Source: Candidatus Babela massiliensis
GTDB lineage: Bacteria; Babelota; Babeliae; Babelales; Babelaceae
DNA length: 64,000 bases
Assembly (NCBI RefSeq): GCF_000513475.1
Contig: NC_023003.1
Coordinates: 1-64,000, forward strand
Direction: 5' to 3'
The position numbers and the translations under genes were made by a program. Position 1 is the first letter of the stretch, and each line of letters starts with the position of its first letter. This document shows positions 23,250 through 31,913 of the stretch, piece after piece. The notes under the pieces were generated by a model. The model searched no databases. It saw only the letters and a program-made list of their open reading frames with translations, and had not been told where the DNA came from.

Positions 23250-24671
23250 CTATGATTTAAGAGATAATTCTATAAATTCAATTAATTGCACTCTACTTAA
23301 TTCTTGGCTTCTACTACCAATCAGTTTCCCATCTTTAAAAAATAAAAATTCTGGAACTACACCTATATTATAATTCTTAGTAAGTTCTCTATTTTTAAGG
23401 ATATCTACTTTATAAAACTTCATTTTATCTTTATATTTATAAGCAATTGCTCCAATGGTTTTTTTCATAGATTTACATAAAGAACATAAGGGAGAATAAA
23501 ATTCTATTAATACTGGCTCTCTTTTATTAATAATTTCATCTAACTGCTTTTGCGACGCGATTGATTCTATTTTTAGAATATCTTCTTGTACAGGATAATA
23601 AGAATTTTGTTTAACTATCTTTTTTAATTCTGGGCTCATATCAAGATCTGATAAAAATTTTACAGCATTGGCTGCTGCTTTAGTCGCATCACCAGATGCC
23701 GTGCTTGCTTGTTTATAAATTCTATCGCATACATTACCTGCCGCATAAATGCCCTTAATATTTGTCTCTTGTGTTAAACTATCATGATTAATATATCCAT
23801 CAGGATCTAAATTTAATTGATCTTTAAATACTGATGAATTAGGATCAAATCCTATTGATAAAAATACCCAATTTGTTTTAACAATAGATTTTTCACCAGT
23901 TTTAGTATCTATTATATTAACACCTGTTAATTTATTACCATCTCCTTCAAAACTTTCTATATCTTTATTAAATAAAATCTTAACATGAGGTAAATCTTTG
24001 ATTTTTTTGTACATATCATGTATTGCTCGAACTTTTTCAGACCGTAAAATCAAAGTTATCTCTTTTGCATAAGGAGCAAGTTGCAATATACGTTCAACGG
24101 CTGAATCACCTCCACCTATCACTACTGCATGTTGATCTTTAATTAAATGAGCATCACAAAGAGGACAAGATAATATTCCTTTAATCCAATATTTATCTTC
24201 ATTTTTAACTCCTAATCTTTTCGGGGTTGCTCCTGTTGCTATAACTAATGACAATGCATAGTAGTAACGATTTGGATCTTCTTGAGAGTGCAATTTAAAT
24301 GGCCAAGTAGAAAAATCTACTTCTTTTATAGTGTCATTAACTAAGTAAGTTCCAAAGCTCTTTGCTTGGTGCTCTAAATTATTCATGATATTAAGACCAC
24401 TATCTTTATTAACACAAGGCCAATTCTCAACTAATATTCCATCTTTTAATTGACCCAATGGAGTAGGACCATGAAAAACTACCGTATGTAATCCAGAGCG
24501 AGCTCCGTAAATTCCCGCACTTAACCCTGCTGGACCGGTTCCTAAGACAGCCAATGGAATGATATTGATTTTGTCTTTTATTAAATTTAAATCATAGGAG
24601 CAATCTGCTAAATGATTACTAAAATTTAATAAACATAAAAACATAAATACCTTTGAAAAGTTATTTTCCAT
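23250..24671 (-). CDS. Exported thioredoxin reductase-thioredoxin fusion, second copy
   Basis: This paralogue of the protein at 3827-5269 has the same order of domains with a cleavable signal peptide (VFMFLCLLNFSNHLADC) in place of an anchor. FAD motif GTGPAGLSAGIYGARS, redox pair CPLC in ILSCPLCDAHL, NAD(P) motif VVIGGGDSAVERI and second FAD motif YAAGNV are present. The fused thioredoxin has CSLC (SPLCSLCKSM) instead of CGPC and cis-Pro in VVPEFLFF. Both active-site pairs therefore differ from the copy at 3827 (CAVC, CTSC). The NADPH-binding elements look intact although the protein appears exported, so the source of reducing power is unclear. AGGGGG lies 9 bases before the ATG. Confidence 0.9.
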   Translation of the reverse strand: MENNFSKVFMFLCLLNFSNHLADCSYDLNLIKDKINIIPLAVLGTGPAGLSAGIYGARSGLHTVVFHGPTPLGQLKDGILVENWPCVNKDSGLNIMNNLEHQAKSFGTYLVNDTIKEVDFSTWPFKLHSQEDPNRYYYALSLVIATGATPKRLGVKNEDKYWIKGILSCPLCDAHLIKDQHAVVIGGGDSAVERILQLAPYAKEITLILRSEKVRAIHDMYKKIKDLPHVKILFNKDIESFEGDGNKLTGVNIIDTKTGEKSIVKTNWVFLSIGFDPNSSVFKDQLNLDPDGYINHDSLTQETNIKGIYAAGNVCDRIYKQASTASGDATKAAANAVKFLSDLDMSPELKKIVKQNSYYPVQEDILKIESIASQKQLDEIINKREPVLIEFYSPLCSLCKSMKKTIGAIAYKYKDKMKFYKVDILKNRELTKNYNIGVVPEFLFFKDGKLIGSRSQELSRVQLIEFIELSLKS

Positions 24672-24792
24672 TAAAATTCCCCCTAAAAAATTAATAACTT
24701 ATTTATTAATTTTTAATATTTGATTTACAAAATAATATAAATTAAGTTATAAATATTTAAAAATTATAAACTCTTTAAATACTTAAACTATA

Positions 24793-25254
24793 ATGTCTCA
24801 ACTTATTATTCAATCAATGTTATCTATTTTTACATATTTTATCTGCAATTACATTTTAATAAAAATTTTAATAAAAAATCACTTTCTTTTTAAACAAAAT
24901 TTATTTTCAATGTGTATATCTTTAATATTAGTATTATTTCGATCTATATTCTTGCTTTATCCAATAATACCTATATTTGAAATTTATATACTCAAGCCTA
25001 TTTATTATATAATTTATAACTTTTTACCTTCAACACTCAATATTTTTATAATAAAAAATATCGATGCTATACCTTTAATTGTATCTAATATATTAATTAC
25101 CGTTATATTTGTTTACCATACTTTAGCTCAAATATTTTTAATAGATAGTAAGAAAATAGTCCGTATACTTTTTGCTAATATTGTATCTTATTTAATTACA
25201 ATAATGAGTAGCTTACTAACTCATAAATTTATAGAAAAATTTATTGTTTTTTAA
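24793..25254 (+). CDS. Small integral membrane protein (153 aa)
   Basis: Almost the entire product is hydrophobic, with about four transmembrane segments, for example FSMCISLILVLFRSIFLLYP and DAIPLIVSNILITVIFVYH. No family recognised. There is no clear binding site before the ATG, and AT-rich DNA can yield hydrophobic frames by chance, but the frame is long, alone, and not opposed by any other gene. It may be co-transcribed with the ankyrin gene 60 bases downstream. Confidence 0.5.
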   Translation: MSQLIIQSMLSIFTYFICNYILIKILIKNHFLFKQNLFSMCISLILVLFRSIFLLYPIIPIFEIYILKPIYYIIYNFLPSTLNIFIIKNIDAIPLIVSNILITVIFVYHTLAQIFLIDSKKIVRILFANIVSYLITIMSSLLTHKFIEKFIVF

Positions 25255-25314
25255 ATATAGGAGAAATTATAATCTAATAACATTTAAGGCTATAAAAAAT
25301 AAAAAGGTAAGAAA

Positions 25315-26478
25315 ATGAAAATATTAATATATTTATCTATTATTACTCTAACTTTTAGTTTAAGTAATTGTATGCAAAAGAGTGAACAAGATATTTTACA
25401 TGATAAATTATGTGCCTTTGCCTCAATGAATGCTGATAAGATAAAGGAGATATTAGAATCCAGAGAAACTTTTGATATAAACTATAAGTGTTCTAATAAT
25501 GATACTCCATTACATATAGCAGTTAAGACAGGTCAAGTGAAAATAATAGATTTAATCCTTAATTATAACATTAAAAGCTGGTACAATTTTTTTGGTTTAG
25601 GTCTTTACTATCCAGCAGATATTAATGTACAAAATAATCAAGGAAATACTCCTTTACATGAAGCTGCAAAAGCAACTACCATTAAGTTTGTTACTTCTGC
25701 TCAACATTTATTAGATAACTCTCATCATGATATAGATGTAAATATAAAAAATAATGAAGAAAACACAGCTTTACACGTATTAGTAAAATCTTTTTTTGAA
25801 AGAAAAAAATCTCAATCTCAAGAGTTGATTGATAAGAAAATTAAATTAATTAATAAATTAATAGAAAAAGGGGCACAAATAGATTTGAAAGATAAAACGG
25901 GCAATACAGCTCTACATTTGGCACTTAAGACTTGTAATGTAGAGATGTTAGATACTTTAGTCCGCGGTATGCAAAATCAAAGGATGTGTATAAACCTAAA
26001 TGTTCAAAATAATAATGATGAAACCCCTTTACATATAGCTGCTAGATACTGTAAGGTTAACGCTAAAGACATAGTAAACTTACTTTTAAATTATGGAGCA
26101 GATGTCAATATATATAATATTCTTTCTTTAAGACCTCTTGATGTTGCCATACTTAAGGATAATAAAGAAGTAGTAGAAGCTATACTTTATAATCAGGGAC
26201 AAGTGTCTAATCTTAATATAAATGAGCAAATAGGTGAAAATATAACCATAGAGAAGGAATATAAACACATATTCTCTGGTGGAGAAACTGCTCTACATTT
26301 AGCTACTTATATTGGTAATCAGTATATAATAAATTTATTGCTCAATGCAGGAATTGACAGAACCATAAGAAATAATGAGGGTCTCACAGCAGAAGATATT
26401 ACTAAAAAAAAACATAGCTATCTTATTCATTCCTTACAATCTTTCAGTGCAACTTTACCCGCTCTTTCAAGTAAATAA
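25315..26478 (+). CDS. Exported ankyrin-repeat protein, possible lipoprotein
   Basis: The signal peptide ends in SLSNC, which fits a relaxed lipobox with Cys at residue 20, so the protein may be lipid-anchored. The rest consists of about eight ankyrin repeats, including NDTPLHIAVKTGQVKIIDLIL, GNTPLHEAAKATTIKFV, GNTALHLALKTCNVEMLDTLV, DETPLHIAARYCKVNAKDIV and GETALHLATYIGNQYIINLLL. Repeats keep the TPLH signature better than other ankyrin proteins in the window, and it lacks the F-box-like region and linker. It converges with the lipase-like gene across a shared hairpin. AAAAGG precedes the start. Confidence 0.88.
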   Translation: MKILIYLSIITLTFSLSNCMQKSEQDILHDKLCAFASMNADKIKEILESRETFDINYKCSNNDTPLHIAVKTGQVKIIDLILNYNIKSWYNFFGLGLYYPADINVQNNQGNTPLHEAAKATTIKFVTSAQHLLDNSHHDIDVNIKNNEENTALHVLVKSFFERKKSQSQELIDKKIKLINKLIEKGAQIDLKDKTGNTALHLALKTCNVEMLDTLVRGMQNQRMCINLNVQNNNDETPLHIAARYCKVNAKDIVNLLLNYGADVNIYNILSLRPLDVAILKDNKEVVEAILYNQGQVSNLNINEQIGENITIEKEYKHIFSGGETALHLATYIGNQYIINLLLNAGIDRTIRNNEGLTAEDITKKKHSYLIHSLQSFSATLPALSSK

Positions 26479-26500
26479 TCTAAATTTTAATCAATTTTTT

Positions 26501-26527
26501 ATCATAAGACTTATTAAGTCTTATGAT
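26501..26527. terminator. Palindromic terminator between convergent genes
   Basis: A 27-base perfect palindrome (ATCATAAGACTTA, centre T, complement) flanked by TTTTTT and AAAA. It overlaps the stop of the minus-strand lipase-like gene and lies 22 bases after the ankyrin gene. Confidence 0.75.
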
Positions 26528-27339
26528 AAAATTAATTCAGGAGTACCATCTTCAGAAATGTTGATCATACTGATAATTTTGTGATCCTCACGATCAAGTA
26601 ATTGTATCATTTTATCAAGTGATTTTATTAATATATCCTTCCAAATGAAATCTATATGTTTAGGATCATAATCATCAACTAAAACTCTTGCTTGTTTTAA
26701 ATTGGGAGTTGGGCTAAAGACTCTTTTTGAAAATAAAGGTATTTGTTTTTCTTCATTTTTTGAACTGTAGTATAAACCTTGAGGATCAAGGACTTGTGTT
26801 AGATCTCCTTCAGAATAAAAAAGATATACTTTTTTAAAGATAACATTGGAGACATAATTCTCAGTAGCTTTTTGCACAGGAGTTGCTAATAAAATTAATC
26901 TATCGATAAAAAATTCATTATCTTGATATTCTTGAACAATCTCGGTTAATAATAAAGCAACATTACCACCATGGCTATGGCAAATTAAATTAATAGATTC
27001 ATTAGGATCTTTTAAAGAAAGTTTTAAAGACTTTAATTCTCTATATAAATCAAGCGCTGCTAATTTGCGAGCATTAAAACTCAATTTCCCAGACCAGCCA
27101 AAAGTATAGAAAGAATCTATTGAAAATATTGGAGAATTTTGACTTAATAAATGAATCATACGACCATGAGCGTATGATTTATTTAGAGCATGTGCGGTAT
27201 TCATTCCTAAAGGAATATCAAACATACGGACTAAATGAGATAAACCTGGAAATAAAGTTCCATGTACTAAAACATTCAAGGCGTTAATATTGTATACATA
27301 AAAACATAATAAAAATATAAAAAATTTATTTTTAAACAT
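26521..27339 (-). CDS. Exported lipase/esterase-like alpha/beta hydrolase
   Basis: A signal peptide (FFIFLLCFYVYNINA) precedes an alpha/beta-hydrolase core. The oxyanion strand LNVLVHGTLFPG, the nucleophile elbow LICHSHGGNVALLL (Ser in SHG), an acid candidate in FYSEGDLTQV and a His in PKHIDFIW fit a lipase-type triad. CHSHGG replaces the common GHSxGG at its first position. Substrate unknown; a secreted or periplasmic lipid or ester hydrolase is the best guess. AAGG stands 8 bases before the ATG. Confidence 0.8.
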   Translation of the reverse strand: MFKNKFFIFLLCFYVYNINALNVLVHGTLFPGLSHLVRMFDIPLGMNTAHALNKSYAHGRMIHLLSQNSPIFSIDSFYTFGWSGKLSFNARKLAALDLYRELKSLKLSLKDPNESINLICHSHGGNVALLLTEIVQEYQDNEFFIDRLILLATPVQKATENYVSNVIFKKVYLFYSEGDLTQVLDPQGLYYSSKNEEKQIPLFSKRVFSPTPNLKQARVLVDDYDPKHIDFIWKDILIKSLDKMIQLLDREDHKIISMINISEDGTPELILS

Positions 27340-27450
27340 AATAGACCTTAAACCCTTACTCTTTATAAATAGTATTTACTTAATATTACTTATATTTTAA
27401 CCTACAGAACACTATATTTCAAAAGCTTAAAATAAAAAATTTTATAATAT

Positions 27451-27480
27451 TTGATACTTTAATAGTATTTAGCATAGAAT
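27451..27480 (+). promoter_or_regulatory. Sigma70-like promoter for the alpha/beta hydrolase gene
   Basis: TTGATA, 18-base spacer, TAGAAT, ending 31 bases before the start codon at 27512. An AAGGAG binding site follows. Confidence 0.45.
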
Positions 27481-27511
27481 TACTTAAATATTATCAAAAC
27501 AAGGAGAATAA

Positions 27512-28336
27512 ATGAAAATTAAAGTTCAATCAAATATCGAGCTATACGTAAAAGATATTGGCAAAGGTCAACCCATTTTGTTTATACATGGTTGGCCTTT
27601 TAATCATACACAATATGAATATCAGTTTAATCGATTTCTTGAATTAGGATATCGTTGTATAGCAGTAGATATGCGGGGAGCAGGAAAATCAGATGCACCA
27701 TGGGAAGCATTAAGTAGTAAAAATACGCTATATACTTATGATACATTTGCTGATGATATAAAGAAAGTAATAGATGATCTTGAGCTTAAAAATATAATAT
27801 TAGTAGGTTTTTCAATTGGTGGAGCCATGGTCTTACATTATTTGGCAAAATATAGTTGTTATCAGGTTTCTAAAGCTCTACTTTTAGGAGCAGCCGCTCC
27901 GTTGTTTACTAAAAGAGAAGATTTTAATTTTCCTTCATTTGATAAAGCTAGTGTAGATAAGTTAGTAGAAGATATTAAATATGATCGACCAAAAGCGGTA
28001 GCTGATTTTGCAAATAATGTTTTTCATAAAGAAGTAAGTTTGCCATTTAGAGACTGGATACAACAAATGTGTATGTCCATGGATGCTAATGCAACTATAA
28101 AATGGCTGATAAGCTTACGAGATTTTGATTTAAGATCAGATATGTCTAAAGTTAATGTACCAACTGCAATATTTCATGGTAAAAATGACAAGATATGTCC
28201 TTTTGAATTAGGTCAGACTTTACATAAAAATATTAAGTCTTCAAAGTTAGTTATTTTTGAAGAAAGTGGTCATGGCCTCTGGCACGATGAACTTGAAAAA
28301 TTTAATACAGAATTTATAAATTTTATTAAACAATAA
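27512..28336 (+). CDS. Cytoplasmic alpha/beta hydrolase
   Basis: The 274-residue protein is a standard alpha/beta-hydrolase fold enzyme of the haloperoxidase/esterase group. It has the HGWPF oxyanion region, VDMRGAGKSDAP, nucleophile elbow GFSIGGAM, acid in FHGKNDKICP and catalytic His in ESGHGLWHDE, so the triad is complete. It lacks a signal peptide, unlike the hydrolase at 26521. The AAGGAG binding site is 8 bases before the ATG. Substrate cannot be told from sequence. Confidence 0.92.
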   Translation: MKIKVQSNIELYVKDIGKGQPILFIHGWPFNHTQYEYQFNRFLELGYRCIAVDMRGAGKSDAPWEALSSKNTLYTYDTFADDIKKVIDDLELKNIILVGFSIGGAMVLHYLAKYSCYQVSKALLLGAAAPLFTKREDFNFPSFDKASVDKLVEDIKYDRPKAVADFANNVFHKEVSLPFRDWIQQMCMSMDANATIKWLISLRDFDLRSDMSKVNVPTAIFHGKNDKICPFELGQTLHKNIKSSKLVIFEESGHGLWHDELEKFNTEFINFIKQ

Positions 28337-28361
28337 AAAATCCCCTAATAGGGGATTTTTT
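28335..28361. terminator. Rho-independent terminator, bidirectional
   Basis: AAAAAATCCCC / GGGGATTTTTT with a TAATA loop between the convergent hydrolase and cysteine-rich genes, overlapping both stop codons. Confidence 0.9.
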
Positions 28362-28759
28362 TATTTAAAGCAATGTTTACATGCTTCTGCACATTCATTA
28401 CAAGCTTTGATACACTGTAAAACTAAATCTATACATAATACAGTTCGATTTTTACACTGATTGATTACTTGGTTACAGGCATCGATACATTTTTTACATT
28501 TTTCTATACTATTTCTAATTTCCTCATTATCCATATAAGCGAGGGCTTTAATAGAAATGTCAATATGATTCTGACATGCTTCTATAGAATCGTGACAGGC
28601 TTTTGTGGTTTTTCCAATTTGCTCTCCACAATCCTCATAACTTCTTATACTACACATATCTATAAGCTTTTGGCATTCGTCAATACACTTTTCACATTTA
28701 TCTACACAATTTTTACATGCTTGTATATGATCTTGCATTATACTATTTTTATCTGACAT
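28361..28759 (-). CDS. Four-helix Cys-rich protein, Csp/DUF326-like metal store
   Basis: The 132-residue protein carries 19 cysteines, mostly spaced C-x2-C or C-x3-C in four amphipathic helices (for example CKNCVDKCEKCIDECQ and CIKACNECAEACKHC). This fits the DUF326 / copper storage protein (Csp) family, whose four-helix bundles bind many Cu(I) ions through inward-facing cysteines. No signal peptide is visible, so it resembles the cytosolic members. Binding of copper is inferred. AAGGAG lies 6-7 bases before the ATG. The only metal-ATPase-like gene in the window (31914) lacks a classic copper motif, so a link is speculative. Confidence 0.82.
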   Translation of the reverse strand: MSDKNSIMQDHIQACKNCVDKCEKCIDECQKLIDMCSIRSYEDCGEQIGKTTKACHDSIEACQNHIDISIKALAYMDNEEIRNSIEKCKKCIDACNQVINQCKNRTVLCIDLVLQCIKACNECAEACKHCFK

Positions 28760-28963
28760 AATTACTCCTTAAAGTTAATAATTTTAACTTATTCTAAATA
28801 AACTTGAATAGACTAATCTATACTTAAATTAAATCTAGACAAACAGATTAACTTTTTACAATAATATAAATTAAAGGCTTATATTTTATAAGTAATTAAT
28901 ACAATTTAATGAAGATATAATTAAAGTAAAATAAAAATATTTATTTTTTTTAATGAATTATTA

Positions 28964-28993
28964 TTGACTTTTTGATATTAATTATTTTATATT
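28964..28993 (+). promoter_or_regulatory. Sigma70-like promoter
   Basis: TTGACT, 18-base spacer, TATATT, 30 bases before the start of the small exported protein at 29023. Confidence 0.4.
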
Positions 28994-29022
28994 TAACTTA
29001 ATAATAAACTAAGGTAAATATT

Positions 29023-29382
29023 ATGAAAAATAAAATTCTAATATTATTAATTATAACTGCAAATTATGCAAATCTATGTCATTCTCAATCAGATCTACTG
29101 CGAGGATATGTGCATAATCAAATTCATGAATCAAGTATTCCTGAATATAAAGAGTTTAATGAAAAAATAAAAAAACTTTTTCAAATACAAAATCACAGCA
29201 ATGTTCAACAAAAAGAAAGTATGATTAAAGATATTAGAAATTTTGGTAATAATTTAATTGAGAAATTAAATCGTCAGTTAAATGACTCTAAATTAGATTT
29301 AACCAAAAGTGAAAGAAAGACGATAGCAGAAGTTATAGAAAAAATAAAAGAAAAGTTAAAGAAACTAGTAAAAAAAATATAA
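29023..29382 (+). CDS. Small exported helical protein (119 aa)
   Basis: A signal peptide (ILILLIITANYANLCHS) precedes a strongly charged, helix-prone chain with coiled-coil character (IAEVIEKIKEKLKKLVKK at the C-terminus). No family recognised. It is the first gene of a plus-strand run with two small hydrophilic proteins 22 and about 200 bases downstream, and may share their transcript. Confidence 0.7.
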   Translation: MKNKILILLIITANYANLCHSQSDLLRGYVHNQIHESSIPEYKEFNEKIKKLFQIQNHSNVQQKESMIKDIRNFGNNLIEKLNRQLNDSKLDLTKSERKTIAEVIEKIKEKLKKLVKKI

Positions 29383-29404
29383 AGTTTTAATTTTAGGAAT
29401 TAAA

Positions 29405-29614
29405 ATGGATAACAAAGATAATAAAAAAATTAATAATAATCTTAATGATATCAATCAAGACAGAGCTGAGTGGAATAAAGAGTGGTCTCTTGAAAAACAA
29501 ACAGAAGGTCTTGATAAAAAAGCTGTAGAAAAACAAGAAAGGATAGGAAAATCCTTAGAAAACGAAAAAAAAGAAGGGAAAGAAAATGGCAGACAACAAA
29601 AACAAAAATCTTAA
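29405..29614 (+). CDS. Small hydrophilic protein (69 aa)
   Basis: Highly charged, Lys/Glu/Asn-rich protein without signal or hydrophobic core; likely disordered or a charged helix (EKQTEGLDKKAVEKQERI). It overlaps the start of the next gene by 29 bases in a different frame, which suggests coupled translation. TTTTAGGA precedes the start. Function unknown. Confidence 0.55.
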   Translation: MDNKDNKKINNNLNDINQDRAEWNKEWSLEKQTEGLDKKAVEKQERIGKSLENEKKEGKENGRQQKQKS

Positions 29615-29873
29615 CAATAATAACACAAATAACGGTAACTTAAACTCAGATAAATATTCAAAACAAGGTAGTTCCTATAGCAACCAAAATGGTTCTTCTG
29701 AAAAAGGTGCTCAAGGTTCTAACTATCAAGGTAACGAAAATCAAAATCGTTCCCAAGGTACTTCTTATGGTAAACAAGGATCTAGTTCCTCTTCTAGAGA
29801 AGGGTTAAACGAAGATCGTTCAAACCAAAGTGGTTCTTATTCAAGAGGAACTTCTTCAAACGAAGAAATGTAA
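29586..29873 (+). CDS. Low-complexity Asn/Ser/Gly/Gln-rich protein (95 aa)
   Basis: AGAAGGGAAAG precedes the ATG, inside the tail of the previous gene. The product is composed almost entirely of N, S, G, Q and K with loose repeats (KQGSSYSNQNGSS, SQGTSYGKQGSSS, NQSGSYSRGTSS), so it is probably intrinsically disordered. Regularly spaced Tyr residues in SY/NY/TSYG units are like those of phase-separating or prion-like segments. No signal peptide. Codons for Ser and Gly look like genuine coding use. A terminator hairpin follows. Confidence 0.65.
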   Translation: MADNKNKNLNNNNTNNGNLNSDKYSKQGSSYSNQNGSSEKGAQGSNYQGNENQNRSQGTSYGKQGSSSSSREGLNEDRSNQSGSYSRGTSSNEEM

Positions 29874-29932
29874 TTTAAGTAGATTAGTTTTACTTAGATA
29901 AAAATATAATCTAATTACTATTAATTAGATTA

Positions 29933-29966
29933 AGCTGGAGATTATTGTCTTATAATTCTCCAGCTA
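29933..29966 (+). terminator. Hairpin terminator
   Basis: AGCTGGAGA-TTAT / ATAA-TTCTCCAGCT with one bulge, followed by ATTTTATTTTC. It ends the run of three small genes. Confidence 0.75.
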
Positions 29967-30050
29967 TTTTATTTTCAAATATACAATGAATACTTATTAA
30001 TTTTTAAAAATTTAACAATTTGAAAAATATATCGATTGAGACATAAGACG

Positions 30051-30078
30051 TTGACAAATACCTACTATTTCTTATACT
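30051..30078 (+). promoter_or_regulatory. Strong sigma70-like promoter with long leader
   Basis: Consensus TTGACA, a 16-base spacer and TATACT. The start codon it serves is at 30198, leaving an untranslated leader of over 110 bases. It is the best -35 element noticed in the window and suggests high expression. Confidence 0.65.
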
Positions 30079-30197
30079 TATAGGCAAGTTAGGACTAATT
30101 TAATTAGTTATTGCTTTTTTAATTTGATAGTTTCTTAGATAGTCTATCAATAATGCAAGAAAATAAACAATTCAATCTCTTAATTGAAGGAGTTAAA

Positions 30198-30689
30198 ATG
30201 AAGAGATTAAACTGTAAAACACTAATGATGTCACTTAGCTTACTTTTACCATTAAGCAACATGTCTCAAGCAAGCCAAGTTGAAGGTAACGATTCTCAGG
30301 TAGAAGAATCTCTAGAAAATGCATGCGGATGCGGTGGATCAAGACCAAATGCTCAACCAAGACCTAGACCAAATAATCCACAATCACAAAAACCTATCAC
30401 TAAAGATCAAGAACAAGATCAAGTAGAAGAAGATAAAGATAGATCTTTATCAGAAGAATTAGATAAAGCAATAAATCATATAAGATACTTTATGCAAAAT
30501 CTATCTGAAAAAGAATCTCAAGAATTAGATGCACTAAAATCTAAATTACAAGATATAGAAGATAAAACAGAAGAGTACTTAGAAAAAGTATATGCAGAAC
30601 ATGCTGATCTAATATCTAAATACACTGAACTTTTCAAAACTACAAAAGACAAATGTCTTTTAGAGATTGCTTCTGTTTGCAATCAATAG
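30198..30689 (+). CDS. Exported coiled-coil protein with CGCGG motif (163 aa)
   Basis: The start at 30198 follows AAGGAG at the right distance; an earlier ATG at 30153 only adds residues before the signal peptide (MKRLNCKTLMMSLSLLLPLSNMSQAS). The mature protein opens with an acidic stretch, then ACGCGGSRPNAQPRPRP, a Pro/Arg/Asn linker and a long acidic coiled coil (ELDKAINHIRYFMQ...LDALKSKLQDIEDKTEEYLEKV). Two further Cys lie near the C-terminus (CLLEIASVC). The strong promoter and good binding site suggest an abundant envelope or secreted protein. Family unknown. Confidence 0.8.
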   Translation: MKRLNCKTLMMSLSLLLPLSNMSQASQVEGNDSQVEESLENACGCGGSRPNAQPRPRPNNPQSQKPITKDQEQDQVEEDKDRSLSEELDKAINHIRYFMQNLSEKESQELDALKSKLQDIEDKTEEYLEKVYAEHADLISKYTELFKTTKDKCLLEIASVCNQ

Positions 30690-30695
30690 AATTTT

Positions 30696-30726
30696 AATGG
30701 GCTTGTATAAAAACAAGCCCATTTTT
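30696..30726. terminator. Rho-independent terminator
   Basis: AATGGGCTTGT / ACAAGCCCATT followed by TTTTA, between convergent genes at 30198 and 30725. Confidence 0.85.
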
Positions 30727-31762
30727 ATAGATTGTTAAAAATTACTTTAAAATCAGAAGATGATAGTGGCTTAGGGCCAATTAGTTTTATATCAGAGAAA
30801 TATTTCATTTGATCTTGCGTTGCTATTCCGTCTAGTAAAGCATAATTTCCTTCCAAGATCTTATAAAAATTTACTAAAGTTTTATTTAAATTTTCATCCC
30901 TATACTTTTCTGAAATTAATTCAAAGTCTAATTTTCTAAGAACATTCTCTATCATATGGCAATGCATAGCTCCGGCGTATAAGATAGATATTTTTGAGTT
31001 TGTTAATAGTAAATCAAGAAGCATTTTATAATCAGCCATGTCAATAATAAAAAGCTTATTAAATTCACTCCAAAAATCTTTATATTCTATGCTTTTGGGT
31101 GGAAAAAGAATAAATTCACAAAATTCTGAATTTTTATTTGGTTCAATATTCTTATCATAGAAATCTTTTAATCGATTACGAAAATTTCTTAAAGTCCATA
31201 ACATGTAATATTTATGCTTAATATTTATATTATCTAAATTTTCTATATATTTTTCATGATTAGGTAAAATATCTGAACAAAGTTTTTCTATACATCTTAT
31301 GAAACTTTTATAATCATCTGGTAAATTAGAGTAATAATTAAATAATCCACGCCATGTGTCAACATAATTTAAATTAATTTTATTGAGACCATTTACAAAT
31401 AGTTTAAGTAATGGAAATTGCAAAAAAGTATTAAATATTGAATTTTTTATAAAATATTTATGTATATTTTCGCTTGATTCCCAAAAAAGAGTTATTTCGT
31501 TATTTGATATAGTATTTAACTTTGTTAAAGATCTAAGAAAAGTTTTTTCACAACCTAGAATTTTACAATTTCTAAATTTAGTTAATCTTACTTTTGGATC
31601 TACTTCTTTTACTTTATCATAACTGATATGATAATCAGATATTAAAAATATAGATTTTTTATCCGGTGATCTAAGATGTTTAATAGAGCAAGGGTAACTA
31701 AACACTGTATTAGCAAAATTAAATATTAAAAACCAAATAAATCTAAAAATTTTTTTCATCAT
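30725..31762 (-). CDS. Exported protein of unknown function (345 aa)
   Basis: Signal peptide (IFRFIWFLIFNFANTVFS), then a globular, Lys/Phe-rich domain. Motifs that stand out are KSIFLISDYHISYD near the N-terminus and ISILYAGAMHCHMIENVL near the C-terminus. The pair of a His-containing opening strand and a late GAxHxxxxxxxL loosely recalls TraB/TIKI-type or erythromycin-esterase-like folds, but I do not rely on it. AGGGGG precedes two possible ATGs at 31762 and 31759. No operon partner. Confidence 0.75.
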   Translation of the reverse strand: MMKKIFRFIWFLIFNFANTVFSYPCSIKHLRSPDKKSIFLISDYHISYDKVKEVDPKVRLTKFRNCKILGCEKTFLRSLTKLNTISNNEITLFWESSENIHKYFIKNSIFNTFLQFPLLKLFVNGLNKINLNYVDTWRGLFNYYSNLPDDYKSFIRCIEKLCSDILPNHEKYIENLDNINIKHKYYMLWTLRNFRNRLKDFYDKNIEPNKNSEFCEFILFPPKSIEYKDFWSEFNKLFIIDMADYKMLLDLLLTNSKISILYAGAMHCHMIENVLRKLDFELISEKYRDENLNKTLVNFYKILEGNYALLDGIATQDQMKYFSDIKLIGPKPLSSSDFKVIFNNL

Positions 31763-31913
31763 CTATTTCCCCCTAATTTTTATTAAGACTAATATTAGCT
31801 TAAATCATTATCCTAAAATTTATAAATAAAAATATATTTAAAAGAGATTTGCTAAATTATTGTTATTATTATAGAATATAAAATTAAAATGTTATCATTT
31901 TTTTATTATTATT

